Below are positions 1 through 5,385 of a stretch of DNA of 5,385 nucleotides, one piece after another (position 1 is the first letter of the stretch; every line of letters starts with the position of its first letter). The translations under genes were made by a program, and so were the position numbers. This DNA comes from an uncultured Eubacteriales bacterium (lineage in GTDB: Bacteria; Bacillota; Clostridia; Peptostreptococcales; Anaerovoracaceae): positions 1 to 5,385 of the forward strand of contig CADBRY010000004.1 in the NCBI GenBank assembly GCA_902797195.1, in the 5' to 3' direction. The notes beneath the pieces are model-generated. The model did not search any database, was not told the DNA's origin, and worked only from the letters and a program-made list of their open reading frames with translations.

Positions 1-23
1 AACGGAATTATATTCTCAACCCA

Positions 24-52
24 TTGACACTGTTTTAGCTGTTTTTTATGTC
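24..52 (+). promoter_or_regulatory. Possible sigma-A-type promoter (perfect -35, weak -10)
   Basis: TTGACA at 24-29 matches the -35 consensus exactly. Seventeen bases downstream, TATGTC at 47-52 matches only three of six -10 positions. The pair is correctly spaced and lies in an AT-rich stretch, but the weak -10 box makes this tentative. If real, transcription would start near 60 and give a leader of about 350 bases, including the stem-loop and the tandem repeat, before the gene at 416. Confidence 0.3.
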
Positions 53-129
53 AATGCAGCAATATGAAAATATTATTTACATTTTGGAGGGTAAAATCCC
101 CTTCCGGAGCATGGAAAGGCAACGTTTCC

Positions 130-164
130 GTGTCAATAAGCCTTTCAAAAGGAAATGTTTACAC
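130..164 (+). other. Imperfect stem-loop in the upstream region
   Basis: GTGT at 130-133 pairs with ACAC at 161-164. After one mismatch, AATA at 135-138 pairs with TGTT at 156-159, including one G-U pair. After an internal loop, CCTT at 141-144 pairs with AAGG at 149-152 around a four-base loop. A competing hairpin is possible: GAAAGGC at 114-120 is an exact inverted match to GCCTTTC at 140-146. The two structures cannot form together because both use 140-146. No T-run follows either, so this does not look like an intrinsic terminator. Function is unknown and chance is possible. Confidence 0.3.
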
Positions 165-192
165 CCACTGGAGCCGACGCAGCCATACGTGA

Positions 193-340
193 AAAAACTC
201 CCCTCGACTTTTCCGAAACCACCCAAAAACTCCCCTCGATTTTTCCGAAACCACCCAAAAACTCCCCTTGATTTTTCCGAAAGCACCCAAAAACTCCCCT
301 CGATTTTTCCGAAACCATCCAAAAACTCCCCGCAATTTTT
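193..340. repeat. 32-bp direct tandem repeat, about 4.6 copies
   Basis: Four full 32-bp units lie head to tail with no spacer at 193-224, 225-256, 257-288 and 289-320, followed by a partial 20-base unit at 321-340. Each unit starts AAAAACTCCCC, continues through TCGATTTTTCCGAAA and ends CCACCC. Units differ from the consensus by only one or two substitutions: C for T near 208 in the first, T for C and G for C in the third, T for C in the fourth. The partial unit diverges after the CCCC run. Because 32 is not a multiple of three the array cannot encode a repeated peptide. Near-identity of contiguous units indicates recent expansion by slippage or unequal exchange. The array ends 75 bases before the start codon of the plus-strand gene. 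Confidence 0.95.
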
Positions 341-375
341 ATTACAGGAAATATGTATGTGTTTTCACTATGCTA

Positions 376-384
376 TGGTAAACT
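376..384 (+). promoter_or_regulatory. Weak candidate extended -10 element close to the gene
   Basis: TGGTAAACT reads as an extended -10 (TG, one base, then TAAACT with four of six consensus matches). No recognisable -35 box lies 16-18 bases upstream. If functional it would give a leader of only about 25 bases and would place the tandem repeat just upstream of the promoter. It is listed because one of this and the 24-52 candidate may drive the gene, and the choice decides whether the repeat is transcribed. Confidence 0.2.
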
Positions 385-403
385 GTGAATGTAAATAAAG
401 ACG

Positions 404-409
404 AGAAGG
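404..409 (+). promoter_or_regulatory. Ribosome binding site of the 416 glycosyltransferase gene
   Basis: AGAAGG differs from AGGAGG at one position and lies six bases before the ATG at 416. This supports 416 over the in-frame ATG at 443, which has only a GAGG at 431-434, eight bases upstream. Confidence 0.75.
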
Positions 410-415
410 TAAGAT

Positions 416-1999
416 ATGACCAGACGGACAGAGGCAGAAATTATGAAAAATTGGCATGAGGACCACGACGGTCCTCTTGTCACGGTTTTGGCTATCTCAT
501 ACTGCCACGAGAAATACCTGCGCACCGCACTTGACGGCATTCTGTCACAGGAGACAGATTTCCCCTTTGAAGTCATAGTGCACGATGATGCATCACCCGA
601 TGGCAGCGCGGACATCATCAGAGAATACGCCGAAAACTATCCTGAAATCATTCGTCCGATATTGCAGGAGGAAAACCAATTCTCCAAAGGCGTCCGGACC
701 ATTATGCGGGCAGTGAAACCCTACATAAGGGGGCGTTATCTTGCCTATCTGGACTGCGATGATTACTGGACGGATGTAAACAAACTCCAGGAGCAGGTGG
801 ATTATCTCGAAGCACATCCTGCCTTTATTGCCGTAGCCCATAACTGCACCGTAGTGGGTGCAGATGGGGCGCCCATCGATGAACAGTATCCGGAGTGCCG
901 GGATGAAGAGTTTACTCCGGAGCACTTTTTCAATGACATTCTTGCGGGACAGCTGAGCACACTTGTGGTTCGGGATATTTTTACGAAGTCTCCTGAAGAT
1001 CATCAGTTGCTTTTGCATTATCCTCCGGGCCCCATGGATCGGGTCATCAATATCACTCTGCTGCAGAACGGCAGGATCCACTGCATCCAAAAGACCATGA
1101 GCGCCTATCGCCACGTGACAGACAGCGGCACCAGTTATTCCGCCACTGTACAGTTTGATATCAGGCGGGACGCGCGCTTTTACTTGTCCTTTGTAAACTA
1201 CTGCAAAAAAATGGGCCGCATCGGAGACGCGATAGGCATGCTTCGATGGCTCACCGAATATATAGAAAACTACAAATATGGTAATTTGTCCGGCAGCCGG
1301 GAGGCAGACTCCTTACTCGCATTCTGTCGTAAATCCATAGCTTCACTGACAGACCGATTGACCCAAAACACTAAAGCTCTTGCCCAGCTCACAGTCTATG
1401 TGCAGCAGCCGGAGGACACTTATTATACAGAGGAGAAAAGCGTACACAGAAACGTTGTGTTGGAAAGGCAATACAGCTGTTTGGTGCCACTCTCGGACTT
1501 TGGTGAGATCACAAATCTGCGGATCGATCCAATGGATAATTATTGCGTTCTGAGGAATATTTCCGTGAACCTGTTCACTGCAAAAGGAGAAAAAGTCAGC
1601 GCCAATATTCTGCAAACAAATGCGGCCTCTTTTCAGGACGCCTTCATTTTTGACACTGATGACCCGCAGATCGAGGTTTCCATCCCGAAAGGAATCTACA
1701 AATCAGTTTCATTCTCAAGCGAACTGGTTTCATGTGATTCGGAAGCGGTCAATTACCTTAAGGAAGCGGTCAATTACCTTAAGGAAGCTGGCGAAATCGA
1801 AGCAAAGCTTAAACAATCAGAGGCCGAAAGGACGGCGTTGTCAGAGCAATTAACGACAACATGTCAGGCATTAACAGAGGAGTTGGCATCAACGCGTCGC
1901 GACTTAGACGCAATCTCCGAATCGACATTTTGGAAGATTACTAAACCGGCACGGATAATCGCGGATACAGTCAAAAAGGCTCCTCGTCGTACCAAATAA
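416..1999 (+). CDS. Family-2 glycosyltransferase with beta-rich module, coiled coil and WKITKP tail
   Basis: This 527-residue protein probably transfers a sugar from a nucleotide-sugar donor during surface-glycan assembly at the cytoplasmic side of the membrane. The GT-A domain spans about residues 19-245: the first strand and nucleotide-binding segment (LVTVLAISYCHEKYLRTAL), HDDASPDGSADII at 57-68, and the metal-binding region YLDCDDYW at 111-118. The usual form of the last motif in this subfamily, as I recall it, is EGDDYW, so the first half is altered while DD is kept. MDR at 207-209 and MSAYRH at 228-233 close the domain. Residues about 340-440 look beta-rich (RIDPxxxYCVLRNISV). A coiled coil covers about 443-500 and the tail ISESTFWKITKPAR lies at 500-513, followed by a basic end. 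There is no signal peptide or membrane helix. The 416 start has a good ribosome binding site, and the leading MTRRTEAEIMKNW resembles family N-termini I remember. Donor and acceptor are unknown. Its stop is 16 bases from the stop of the convergent gene. Confidence 0.9.
   Translation: MTRRTEAEIMKNWHEDHDGPLVTVLAISYCHEKYLRTALDGILSQETDFPFEVIVHDDASPDGSADIIREYAENYPEIIRPILQEENQFSKGVRTIMRAVKPYIRGRYLAYLDCDDYWTDVNKLQEQVDYLEAHPAFIAVAHNCTVVGADGAPIDEQYPECRDEEFTPEHFFNDILAGQLSTLVVRDIFTKSPEDHQLLLHYPPGPMDRVINITLLQNGRIHCIQKTMSAYRHVTDSGTSYSATVQFDIRRDARFYLSFVNYCKKMGRIGDAIGMLRWLTEYIENYKYGNLSGSREADSLLAFCRKSIASLTDRLTQNTKALAQLTVYVQQPEDTYYTEEKSVHRNVVLERQYSCLVPLSDFGEITNLRIDPMDNYCVLRNISVNLFTAKGEKVSANILQTNAASFQDAFIFDTDDPQIEVSIPKGIYKSVSFSSELVSCDSEAVNYLKEAVNYLKEAGEIEAKLKQSEAERTALSEQLTTTCQALTEELASTRRDLDAISESTFWKITKPARIIADTVKKAPRRTK
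1741..1788 (+). repeat. Perfect in-frame 21-bp tandem duplication (one heptad) in the coiled coil
   Basis: Two identical 21-bp units at 1742-1762 and 1763-1783 each encode EAVNYLK (residues 443-449 and 450-456). One matching base before and five after extend the periodic stretch to 1741-1788. Identity at synonymous positions shows a recent duplication. Seven residues is exactly one heptad, so the insertion lengthens the start of the coiled coil without changing its register. Confidence 0.95.
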
Positions 2000-2002
2000 T
2001 TT

Positions 2003-2040
2003 GGGGACAGGATAATCAACCCTCCCCGCACAGTCTTTTT
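2003..2040 (+). terminator. Weak possible terminator at the convergent gene ends
   Basis: GGGGA at 2003-2007 can pair with TCCCC at 2023-2027, and GG at 2010-2011 with a CC inside the loop region. TTTTT follows at 2036-2040, eight bases after the stem. The stem is short and interrupted and the T-run is too far from it, so this is a poor match to an intrinsic terminator. It also overlaps the last codons of the minus-strand gene. No better candidate lies between the two stops. Confidence 0.15.
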
Positions 2041-2927
2041 GCTTCTGCCCACGCGTACAGCCCACCAAAATCATCATCAAAGTATTTCTTGTACTTGAAA
2101 TAATACTCCCAGACTTCTCTCGACGGGATCCTTTCATTGGTATACTGACCCATGAGAATTTTCTGCAAAAACTCGATGAGCGGATTTGGACCCATCTCGT
2201 TTTTTCCCTCCATTTCACAAGAATTTTCTGAGCGATTTGCAAGTTCGGCGATGGTATTTCCGGAGTGAAGCCTGTAAACGTAACAGGCATTCGGAACAAA
2301 AACCGGTTCCGTGATCAGTGCTGCGCGCAGAGCAAAGTCCCAGTCATGAACATATTTATAGTTTCTGAACCCTCCGAGTTCCTGATAAAGTCTTGCGGTA
2401 AAGACCATGTTTCCCGTACTTATTGTGGAATTGCCTCTGGTAAGGGCCATAGTAACAGTGGGACACATCAAGGCTGCATCCTGATACTTCATGATTGACT
2501 TTCCATACCCTTTGGTAACCGGCCTATCATTTTCATCTACAACCCGGACTCCACCAAAGGCGAACTCGCTGCCATTCTCCTCGCAAGCATCCATAAGCAG
2601 TTCCAGATGATTCTCTCCAAAGGCATCGTCAGTATTGATGACGGCAAGGTAATTGCCCTTCGCCATCATCAGGCCCTCGTTGATGGTATCATGGGCACCT
2701 TTGTTTTCCTTGTGCGGAACAAATTTGACACCCATGGAGAATCTTTCACTGAATTGTTTCTGCGCAATCACACTCCGGATCACATCACGTGTTCTGTCCT
2801 CTGAACAGTCATCCAAAATGATGAGCTCCATTTCCTTACAGTCCTGTTGCGCGATAGACCACAGACATGCCTCAATATATTTTTCGTGGTTGAATGCCGG
2901 AGCAATCACTGAAACACTCTTGTTCAT
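2016..2927 (-). CDS. Family-2 glycosyltransferase, compact single-domain type
   Basis: This 303-residue protein is a complete GT-A-fold glycosyltransferase of usual length. Visible landmarks are SVSVIAPAFNHEKYIEACLWSI near the start, ILDDCSEDRTRDVI at 37-50 (nucleotide-binding acidic pair), NKGAHDTINEG at 75-85, the NTDD metal-binding motif at 98-101, GGF at 185-187, HDWDF at 194-198 (acidic residues where the catalytic base usually lies) and YRLHSGNTI at 218-226. All key positions look intact, so it is likely active. About 75 residues of mostly helical tail follow; there is no membrane segment and no coiled coil or WKITKP tail, unlike its neighbours. It begins 8 bases after the stop of the upstream minus-strand gene and is very likely co-transcribed and translationally coupled with it. 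It probably adds one sugar to the same glycan. Donor sugar and linkage cannot be inferred. Confidence 0.92.
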   Translation of the reverse strand: MNKSVSVIAPAFNHEKYIEACLWSIAQQDCKEMELIILDDCSEDRTRDVIRSVIAQKQFSERFSMGVKFVPHKENKGAHDTINEGLMMAKGNYLAVINTDDAFGENHLELLMDACEENGSEFAFGGVRVVDENDRPVTKGYGKSIMKYQDAALMCPTVTMALTRGNSTISTGNMVFTARLYQELGGFRNYKYVHDWDFALRAALITEPVFVPNACYVYRLHSGNTIAELANRSENSCEMEGKNEMGPNPLIEFLQKILMGQYTNERIPSREVWEYYFKYKKYFDDDFGGLYAWAEAKRLCGEG

Positions 2928-2935
2928 ATTGACTG

Positions 2936-5385
2936 TTACCTCCTCTCCAGCACTTCCTTCGTCGCTTCCAGAGCGGCTCTGTCCAACGGCTCAGATGGCT
3001 CCAGATATGTCCCCTCAGCCCATTCATTCCAGGCATTGATAAACACAAGATCCTCCCCCGGACGGTTTTGCCGGAGCGCATAGCGCTTTGCGGCGTAAAG
3101 CCATTTTTGGTATTCTTTGATGGAGAATTCCTCGAAAACGGTTCCCTTCTCACCCTGCCTGGCGGTATTGTCCCATTCCAGCATCGCTGTACGGAAATAG
3201 GTGTAATTCTGCCTGGGCATTTTGCCATGAAGATCGCACACTTTTCGATAATCCTTTACATGCCCGGGGCCCAATCCGAATCGTCTCTCATCATCATGAT
3301 CAATATCCCACATGTTGATAAGATGCGGCGGAAAGTCCGTGAGTGAGTCCAGCATATATCCGGACATTTTTATCTCCTCCGCATCCATCGTTCGCCTTAC
3401 TGCGGAGATATGCAGCCTATCTATGCCGTTTAGTCTAGCCACTGTCCGCCATATGTTGATCACCTCAGCAGGGTTTGGAATATCCTGCAAATGATAGATC
3501 ATCAGGTAGGGAGCTCCGTTGACGCGAATATATCTATCGTCTTTTAGATAAGGCAGCATATCAAGAATAAACTGTTCCGCCCATCCGGGTTTATAGGTCT
3601 GGGGCATGAGGATGTTGTTTTGCAGCCCGTCCCACTGGCGCGTCCAGTTCTCGTTCGCCCAGCAAAGGCAGAAGGGGAAATCCATTGTCTTATCCTGAAG
3701 ATGTCTGTCCAAAGGCATTTCCAGAAGGCGCTTTCCATCGTCGAACCAGTAATAGTAATAGCAGAAGCCGTAAAGTCCATATTCCTTTGCGAGAGCAATC
3801 TGTTTTTTCTGAATATCCGCTCCCTTTGCTCCGGCCAAATCGTAATACCCCAGTTCGCTCGGGATTCTGGGCTGATGATGACCTTGGAAGAGGGGTTCGG
3901 CTTTTCTCACATTCACCCATTCTGTGAACCCATCTCCCCACCACCGGTTGTTTTCAGGAATCTCATGGAATTGAGGCAGATAGAACGCAAGGCATCTGAC
4001 CCTGTTATCATCCCAAAGATCCTCAATTGCAGATTCACGGCAGCCAATCCAAGGGGCAACAAAAATCTGTTCCGGTTTTAAAGATAACAGCCATTTTTCA
4101 AAGGCAACTTTATCGGGCCGGAAGCGCGTTTTGTCAAACAAGCCAAAGCGCAACAGCCCGTCTGCTCCGCCACAATGCAAGCCGGCTCCGGACTTCCAAT
4201 CTTTGAAGAGCGTCTCCTCATCTTCTATTTGAGCATCATCCGGTATTTGAGCCTCATCAGGAATCAGATAGAATTCCCAGTTCATGACCGTTGACTCATT
4301 ATAAGCTTCAAGCACATAGGCCAGGCAGTTGGGAGTCAGCGTGTCCTCCTGATCCAGAAATCCGACCAGATCCCCGTTCGCTGCCGGTACTCCTTCGCAC
4401 CAATATGCCCATCGATTCTCTGCTTCACCTTCCACCGTAACAACCCTCAGTGTGATTCGCTCATCGAAGTTGTCCTTAATCTCCCGGACATATGGCGCAT
4501 CGGAAGCATCGGCCACAACAATGGCCTCTATGTTTTGGTAACGCTGGGTACACAAAGACTCAAGAGCTTTTGCCAGATACTGGGCGCGGGTCTCCAGGCA
4601 TTTTGCTGCAATCACAATAGAAATCAGAGGCTTCTGTCGTTGTATATCGATCCATTCCTGTGGAATTTCCGGTTCCTGTTCTTTCTCCGCATGGCAGTCA
4701 ATGGAATTGTTTATATCATCTTCCGGCTCTGCAAGATCATCGGATTCTTTCAAAGGAAGTTTCCTCTGCCTGTGTTCTTCCATAACCCCTTTGATGCCTT
4801 GTGTCCTCATAACATCCGTTGCCTTTCCGGCAAGATTGGCATATTCCTTCCCCTTATGAGGCAGCGCCTTAGATGCGTCCAAAACAGCACGAATCGGTTT
4901 TGTTATCTTCCAGCATGTCGAATTGGAGATCAACTCAAATGAATCGGTCACGTTTAACAGCTGCGCATTCAGTTCTTCTGCCTGGGCAGTCAATTCTCTC
5001 AAGTGATTACGCAGATCGTCTCGCTCGGCCTCCGCCTGTGCAAGGGTATTGTTCAAGTCGTCGAATCTCCGATTCATCGTGTGCAGATCATAAGCGCTCT
5101 CCTGTGCTTGCAGCAAAGCGGAGAGAAGATTATATGTCTCTTCAGTTTTACTTTCCCAAAGAGCAGAGGCATAAGGTTCAAAGTTCTCTAAATCTTCGTG
5201 GGAAATCAAATAAAAAACGCGGTAGCAAGTGTCAGATACATCCTGTCTGTAAAGATTTTGATTGTAGAAGTGGTTAATGATCCGGCTATAATTCTGGATT
5301 TCAGATCCACCCACATCATGGAGCTGGCTATACCACATTTTCTCCCATATATGAATGTCTCCATGAAGAATACGGACGCTGTGCA
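2936..5385 (-). CDS. Multidomain glycan-assembly protein: coiled coil, degenerate GT2 and WbsX/GH99-like domain (5' end outside window)
   Basis: The frame is open from the window edge to TAA at 2936-2938 (815 codons seen). Residues are numbered from the internal Met at 5338; 15 further in-frame residues precede it without a stop, so the true start is probably outside. Residues 1-70 (WYSQLHDVGGSEIQNYSRI) belong to a module I do not recognise. About 72-136 are coiled coil, then ISNSTCWKITKPIR at 137-150, a basic segment with GIKGVMEEHRQR at 181-192, and an acidic linker to about 228. A GT2-like region follows at 237-360 (PLISIVIAAK, FLDQEDTLTPN) but lacks several usual GT2 residues. Residues 447-795 match the WbsX family (glycosyltransferase WbsX, also called GH99-like): LAFYLPQFH, WWGDGFTEW, GFCYYYYWFDDGKRLLE, CWANENWTRQWDG and FINAWNEWAEGTYLEP. 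Glu772 and Glu775 in NEWAEG recall the paired glutamates of GH99 enzymes, an analogy from memory. Family members occur in O-antigen and capsule loci. Whether this domain transfers or cleaves sugars is unresolved. Confidence 0.88.
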   Translation of the reverse strand, partial: HSVRILHGDIHIWEKMWYSQLHDVGGSEIQNYSRIINHFYNQNLYRQDVSDTCYRVFYLISHEDLENFEPYASALWESKTEETYNLLSALLQAQESAYDLHTMNRRFDDLNNTLAQAEAERDDLRNHLRELTAQAEELNAQLLNVTDSFELISNSTCWKITKPIRAVLDASKALPHKGKEYANLAGKATDVMRTQGIKGVMEEHRQRKLPLKESDDLAEPEDDINNSIDCHAEKEQEPEIPQEWIDIQRQKPLISIVIAAKCLETRAQYLAKALESLCTQRYQNIEAIVVADASDAPYVREIKDNFDERITLRVVTVEGEAENRWAYWCEGVPAANGDLVGFLDQEDTLTPNCLAYVLEAYNESTVMNWEFYLIPDEAQIPDDAQIEDEETLFKDWKSGAGLHCGGADGLLRFGLFDKTRFRPDKVAFEKWLLSLKPEQIFVAPWIGCRESAIEDLWDDNRVRCLAFYLPQFHEIPENNRWWGDGFTEWVNVRKAEPLFQGHHQPRIPSELGYYDLAGAKGADIQKKQIALAKEYGLYGFCYYYYWFDDGKRLLEMPLDRHLQDKTMDFPFCLCWANENWTRQWDGLQNNILMPQTYKPGWAEQFILDMLPYLKDDRYIRVNGAPYLMIYHLQDIPNPAEVINIWRTVARLNGIDRLHISAVRRTMDAEEIKMSGYMLDSLTDFPPHLINMWDIDHDDERRFGLGPGHVKDYRKVCDLHGKMPRQNYTYFRTAMLEWDNTARQGEKGTVFEEFSIKEYQKWLYAAKRYALRQNRPGEDLVFINAWNEWAEGTYLEPSEPLDRAALEATKEVLERR
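2938..2944 (-). promoter_or_regulatory. Ribosome binding site inside the end of the upstream gene
   Basis: AGGAGGT lies ten bases before the ATG at 2927. It consists of the final two arginine codons and the first base of the TAA stop of the upstream coding region. This arrangement suggests that ribosomes ending the upstream gene help start the next one, and it confirms the 2927 start. Confidence 0.8.
4211..4264 (-). repeat. Degenerate 18-bp (hexapeptide) repeat in the GT2-like region
   Basis: Three consecutive six-residue units, IPDEAQ, IPDDAQ and IEDEET (residues 359-376), are encoded by 18-bp units at 4264-4247, 4246-4229 and 4228-4211. The first two are similar in DNA with mostly third-base changes; the third is more diverged. 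They form an acidic insertion just after the GT2-like acceptor region, where canonical relatives would have SDED-type sequence. It is probably a surface loop. Confidence 0.6.

Larger units (their letters stand above)
1..415. other. Non-coding region upstream of the first glycosyltransferase gene
   Basis: No convincing gene is present in these 415 bases. An open frame of 116 codons runs from 48 to 398 on the plus strand, but it has no ribosome binding site and no recognisable domain, and its second half is just the 32-bp tandem repeat read in shifting frames. The region holds a perfect TTGACA box near its left end, a cluster of short inverted repeats around 113-164, the tandem repeat at 193-340, and a short AT-rich leader with a good ribosome binding site before 416. 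It may carry the promoter and leader of the plus-strand gene, or it may be a spacer after an operon lying to the left. Confidence 0.7.

Noticed and set aside
77..322. 81-codon minus-strand frame with glycine-rich, apparently repetitive peptide
   Set aside because: The apparent repetition comes from reading the 32-bp DNA repeat in changing frames. There is no ribosome binding site and no family resemblance.
193..340. CRISPR array
   Set aside because: The units are contiguous with no spacers between them, and no cas gene is present.
193..340. G-quadruplex on the minus strand of the repeat array
   Set aside because: G-tracts occur as GGGG and GGG, but one loop in every set is about 18 bases, longer than a canonical quadruplex allows. 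It is not excluded, only unsupported.
48..398. 116-codon plus-strand open frame
   Set aside because: It has no ribosome binding site, no recognisable domain and a tail made of the 32-bp repeat read in shifting frames. It is most likely chance, at best a decayed gene.
443..445. Alternative start of the plus-strand glycosyltransferase
   Set aside because: The ATG at 416 has a better ribosome binding site, and the extra nine residues (MTRRTEAEI) look like the family N-terminus.
593..1114. 173-codon minus-strand frame inside the plus-strand glycosyltransferase gene
   Set aside because: It lies wholly opposite a clear GT2 domain, has no recognisable motifs and is a shadow frame.
3620..4081. 153-codon plus-strand frame opposite the WbsX-like domain
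   Set aside because: It is antisense to strongly conserved WbsX motifs and has no domain of its own.
4535..4942. 135-codon plus-strand frame with hydrophobic stretches
   Set aside because: It lies opposite the coiled-coil, linker and GT2-like coding region. The hydrophobic residues result from reading the complement of charged codons.

Overview
The window looks like part of a surface-polysaccharide (capsule, exopolysaccharide or cell-wall glycan) biosynthesis locus of an anaerobic Firmicute, most likely a Clostridia-class gut bacterium of the Lachnospiraceae/Oscillospiraceae type. This rests on the protein style, not on any marker gene. Both large proteins carry a coiled coil followed by an ISxST(F/C)WKITKP(A/I)R segment, which from memory is common in glycosyltransferases of these families. 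Ribosome binding sites are strong and purine-rich, and base composition is middling by eye. Nothing here gives a species.

Layout. Bases 1-415 hold no convincing gene. They contain a possible promoter near 24-52, an imperfect stem-loop near 130-164, and a 32-bp direct tandem repeat of about 4.6 copies at 193-340, the most striking non-coding feature. Bases 416-1999 (+) encode a 527-residue family-2 glycosyltransferase with a C-terminal beta-rich module, coiled coil and WKITKP tail. Only 16 bases separate its stop from the stop of the convergent gene. On the minus strand, bases 2016-2927 encode a compact 303-residue family-2 glycosyltransferase. Directly upstream of it, 2936 to the window edge encodes a large multidomain protein ending in a WbsX/GH99-like domain. 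These two minus-strand genes are 8 bases apart, and the ribosome binding site of the second lies in the last codons of the first, so they form one transcription unit entering from beyond the right edge.

How the genes work together. All three products have glycan-assembly domains and are expected to act at the cytoplasmic face of the membrane, adding sugars to a lipid-linked intermediate or decorating a surface glycan. Donors, acceptors and linkages cannot be read from sequence. The large protein has no in-frame stop between its first internal Met (5338) and the window edge, so it is probably truncated here and its true N-terminus lies outside.

I see no CRISPR array, transposase, tRNA, rRNA, riboswitch or defence system. 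The points most worth following are the upstream tandem repeat, the tail motif shared by convergent genes, the in-frame duplication of exactly one heptad in the first gene, and the apparently degenerate GT2 domain fused to an intact-looking WbsX domain.
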